DNA of 33,947 nt. It comes from Fragilariopsis cylindrus CCMP1102 (lineage: Eukaryota; Bacillariophyta; Bacillariophyceae; Bacillariales; Bacillariaceae). The stretch is from positions 1 to 33,947 of the forward strand of contig FMBT01000626.1 in assembly GCA_900095095.1 (NCBI GenBank), given 5' to 3'. Made by a program: the position numbers and the translations under genes. Positions 31,107 to 33,947 of the stretch are shown here, piece by piece. The first letter of the stretch is position 1, and each line of letters starts with the position of its first letter. The notes below the pieces were generated by a model that made no database searches, was not told where the DNA came from, and saw only the letters and a program-made list of their open reading frames with translations.

Positions 31107-31373
31107 ATGCCGTTAATACAAGATATCATGGCACCCGGTGGTGGTGTCATTCTCATCCCCTTCGTCCGGATCGTTATATCGATTCTTTTAGTCTTAACTA
31201 TCATGGGATTCGTGGCCAATGTCGCGAGGATTCATATGGTAATTCTAGGATTTTTAGGTTCCGGATTACTTTTTTCATTATCAATGTTCGAAAGAGAATT
31301 TAATAAAATTAAACATGGAGGACCACCAATGACGTCGACGACGACGAAGATGAACAATAACAAAACGGATTAA
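31107..31373 (+). CDS. PKR1: PKR1-like ER V-ATPase assembly protein
   Basis: An 88-residue protein from ATG 31107, the first in-frame ATG of the open frame. It starts MPLIQDIMAPGGGVILIPF, followed by two hydrophobic segments (about residues 14-38 and 42-60) separated by the short VARIHMVILGFL block, then MFEREFNKIK and a polar Thr/Asn/Lys tail. The order I-x-x-P-G, hydrophobic hairpin, IH-x-VIL, small residues, F-x-x-E matches fungal Pkr1, an ER membrane protein needed to assemble the V-ATPase Vo sector. Size is right. Because the protein is so short, other small two-span ER proteins are not excluded. Confidence 0.62.
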   Translation: MPLIQDIMAPGGGVILIPFVRIVISILLVLTIMGFVANVARIHMVILGFLGSGLLFSLSMFEREFNKIKHGGPPMTSTTTKMNNNKTD

Positions 31374-33136
31374 AAAGTGATTATACCAGCAACAGCACCG
31401 TAAATATTGCTAGTATTGTATGAGGAAAATATGTGGAATGAGTGGATTATTGTCGATGAAGGAGGATTTGGAGGATTTGGAGCACCGAGATTGAAATTTT
31501 GCGAGAAAAAAACCATTTTTTAAAGATCAAAATGGCATTTTATTTTGAATTTGGTAGACCTGAAGATGAATGAATCAAACTGCACAGTTATTTTCATAAG
31601 CCACGGTCCACAAATGTCTTTTTTAAGCGGATGCTCTAAAAGTAGAATGTAATAATGAATATTGAACTATTAAATATACCTTGGAAATCAATTATAATGC
31701 TTCCCAATAATTTGAAACTGCATATTGTTGCACGAACAATTAAAATTGGTCAAGTACGATGTAGTACATTGTTTAGTACATGTTGCCGAACTAGCTCCTA
31801 GCCTTGTATAAAAGGTGCTTCAGATGAGAACTACAACCAGGACAGCGTAGCTATTATCATAGTAGTCGAGATTACTTTTGCTTCATGTGTTTGTTATTAC
31901 TATGCTAGATCGAAATGTAAAACCGGCATTCTGTGCTAAGATTGTTTCCTGAAAAATTCAAATTACTAGTTTGAGTCAAAGCAGTGCTATGCATGCATGA
32001 TGATTATTTGTTTGTACTCTGCTACTATTTGAATAAGATAATTTGTTAACATAAGGAGGCATAAACAAAATTGACCTAGACGTACTTGTATTACTGCTGT
32101 CAACATAATTTTTGATCTGTAGCATGTTGTATTTTGATAAATGTATTATCTTCTCTAGTATATATATATATATATATATACATTTATTTTTAAAGTTTCT
32201 ACACATCTCTATAGCACACACATTCGTTTTCAATATACAACATGAGAGCATATTCTACCAGAGGAACTTGTCCAGTAGGTAGGGTCCGTTTTTTTAGCAT
32301 ATCTACAGATTGCAGTGATGCGTCTTGAATTGTCTTATCTCTCTTTCTAAAATTGTCCCCAGTTGTATCATCAGCTCTTGACCATAAGCAATACCTGTGT
32401 TGAAAGTTAGATGATATATGATATATATACATCCAGGGCATACTAGAAACATTGCAGTAGATAATACAATTATATCATGTCCTTCATGGGAACTTTGCAC
32501 CTCAGTTTATCTTTTTGCCATCATATGTGAACTGCAAAGTGTACACCAGAAAGTACCATAGCTAGTACAAATAATGTTTTAGCAAGATGTAAATACAATT
32601 GCATAGCTGGGGGAGACAAAACTAACAAGAAACCTGTTTAGGGAACAAAGCAATAATAGTACTGTGTGTACTACGTTGGTCCCTAAATATACCCCTCGTT
32701 AGTTTTTGGTGTAGCAATCTATGGGGTTCCGTTCTTTGTCCTAGCTAGGCTGCTCGTTTTATATTCATAATATATATGAACGTAATAAATAGAATTAAAC
32801 TTCACAGAAAGAGATGAATTGCAGTAGTCTTTCTTTTAATCATACCTTATTGTAATATGGTCTGATTTATAAAACAAAACAGTGTTGTTGTTGTTTTGGA
32901 AATATATAGGAGGCTAAGTGATATCATAACTTATATATTTCCTGGACCTTCTTCTTCGTCGAATTTAATATAATAGTCCAGTAAAGAATATAACATAAAA
33001 TCGGAGCAAAAAAATCCGCTTTACAGAGGTACCCACCCAATCCCAGGTCTTTTTTAGGTTTCTGTATAAAGAGTGCAGTACAACTATTTATTGCGAACAT
33101 ATCAATCATTGATGATATACTTAGTATATTATTATA
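31374..33136. other. Long intergenic region, no gene seen
   Basis: About 1.76 kb without supported coding sequence. Open frames (31976-32251, 32199-32441, 32303-32500) are low-complexity or lack motifs. It contains a TA microsatellite (32159-32180) and a GTACTGTGTGTACT motif near 32659. Confidence 0.55.
32159..32180. repeat. (TA)11 microsatellite
   Basis: Eleven TA units in a gene-free stretch. Confidence 0.9.
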
Positions 33137-33582
33137 TTAACGTTTTGATGAGGAAAAATTATAATCATGATCATCGGCGGAAAGATGCGTCGGCGGTACG
33201 AATGGGAAAAAGGTACGTGTACCGACCATTGGAGGTAATCCCTTGTATGCACGAATCTCATTCACATCGGCCAATAAATCCTCCTTTGCACTGACCCATT
33301 TAGTAGCACCATACGCACCACCGACCGTACAAAGTACATGCATCCATGGTTCTTTGAAATCAATAGTTTCAACAAATGAGATATTAATACGACGAGAAAA
33401 GGAAAATGAAAAATCGACGGAGTGCGTTAGAAGGATAGGATAGGATAGGATAGGAAGAACAAAAGAAAAAACAATTCTCCCAAAAACTTACGTCGTGATG
33501 TCGGAATCTTTTGGATGGCGTTACTTATACATTGAGCCGCAAATCCAAGGCTACCACCGACGACTACTGTTGTTAAACCCAT
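33137..33582 (-). CDS. Small membrane-type protein of unknown function (two exons)
   Basis: Exon 1 (33582-33492) starts with ATG and reads MGLTTVVVGGSLGFAAQCIS then NAIQKIPTSR. A 140-bp intron (33352-33491, GTAAGT...TCAAAG) joins in phase 1 to exon 2 (33351-33137), which continues QPWMHVLCTVGGAYGATKWV, then EDLLADVNEIRAYKGLPPMVGT and a polar tail, for 101 residues in all. Two Gly/Ala-rich apolar segments (about residues 3-19 and 33-46) suggest a small hairpin membrane protein, perhaps of the inner mitochondrial membrane; this is inferred from composition only. I do not recognise the family. The splice model is supported by matching phase and consensus sites. The intron holds a short GGATA-type pentamer repeat (about 33434-33455). 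Confidence 0.65.
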
Positions 33583-33947
33583 GATTGCAACGCCAACAAA
33601 ACTGTTTACAGTAACTAATATATATATGATTTATGTTGTTGTTTGTTGTTGTTGTTGTTGTGTTGATGATTTTCACGATGTTATGTCGCGCAACGTTCGT
33701 TGGATGAAGGCGACTTGAGTCGAATGAGTCGAATAAATATAGTTGTGAAATCGCCGTTATTTTTCGCGCAAAACCTCGTCGTTATAAAATAAATTCAAAA
33801 TCAAATTTTACCTCACAAATTTACATCTCACACCCATCGACATCTCGATGATGATTCTCGACAGTGGTCCAGAACATACAGACAAAAGAAAACCCAAACA
33901 GTAGCATCTACAACTTGCCAAAATTCAAACAAGAACAACAATGCCAA
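33583..33947. other. Right-edge flank
   Basis: Upstream region of the small membrane-type gene, with a GTT/TTG triplet-like tract (about 33635-33665). The last seven bases include an ATG (33941) in an AACA-ATG context that could be the start codon of a plus-strand gene running out of the window; nothing more can be seen. Confidence 0.4.

Overview
The window looks like nuclear DNA of a diatom, probably a pennate one. It is AT-rich and has monocistronic genes with short GT-AG introns (about 100-190 bp) and many Asn, Gln, Asp, Ser and Thr homorepeat tracts. It also has two bZIP factors with a long extension before the basic region, and a gene built from domains that start D-V/I-L-x-G-R-G, the diatom-expanded family I know as DUF6824. 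The genus is not resolved. I see no tRNA, rRNA, CRISPR array or intact transposon.

Layout. 1-1224: no gene. 1225-4411 (+): DNA topoisomerase III alpha type. 4614-6035 (-): membrane-anchored paraoxonase-like beta-propeller. 6876-7655 (-): MYND-finger protein. 9023-10543 (+): RS-rich cold-shock-domain protein. 10853-13865 (-): eIF2B epsilon, read with one frame break. 14238-16113 (+): WDR53-like WD40 protein, two exons. 16309-16805 (-): small lysine-tailed protein, two exons. 17955-18332 (-): BUD20/ZNF593-like ribosome-assembly protein whose zinc finger has lost its ligands. 19773-20507 (-) and 21199-22140 (+): head-to-head paralogous bZIP factors, followed by an acidic coding segment at 22256-22867. 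23276-25953 (-): multi-DUF6824 gene, three exons. 26831-27862 (+): unrecognised basic, disordered protein. 28395-30647 (-): GPI transamidase subunit GAA1/GPAA1. 31107-31373 (+): PKR1-like ER membrane protein. 33137-33582 (-): small two-exon membrane-type protein.

Most genes are unrelated eukaryotic housekeeping functions: DNA decatenation, translation initiation, ribosome biogenesis, GPI anchoring and V-ATPase assembly. Two regions are lineage-flavoured. One is the divergent bZIP pair. The other is the DUF6824 gene beside it. I read that gene as four tandem DUF6824-type domains, two canonical and two strongly degenerate; this is the best candidate in the window for something undescribed.

Three places (near 12940, 22308 and 23750) show a clean reading-frame break that one added base would repair. 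This is more like consensus error or allelic indels than biology, and it matters for anyone using these gene models. All family assignments rest on reading motifs by eye; no search was run.
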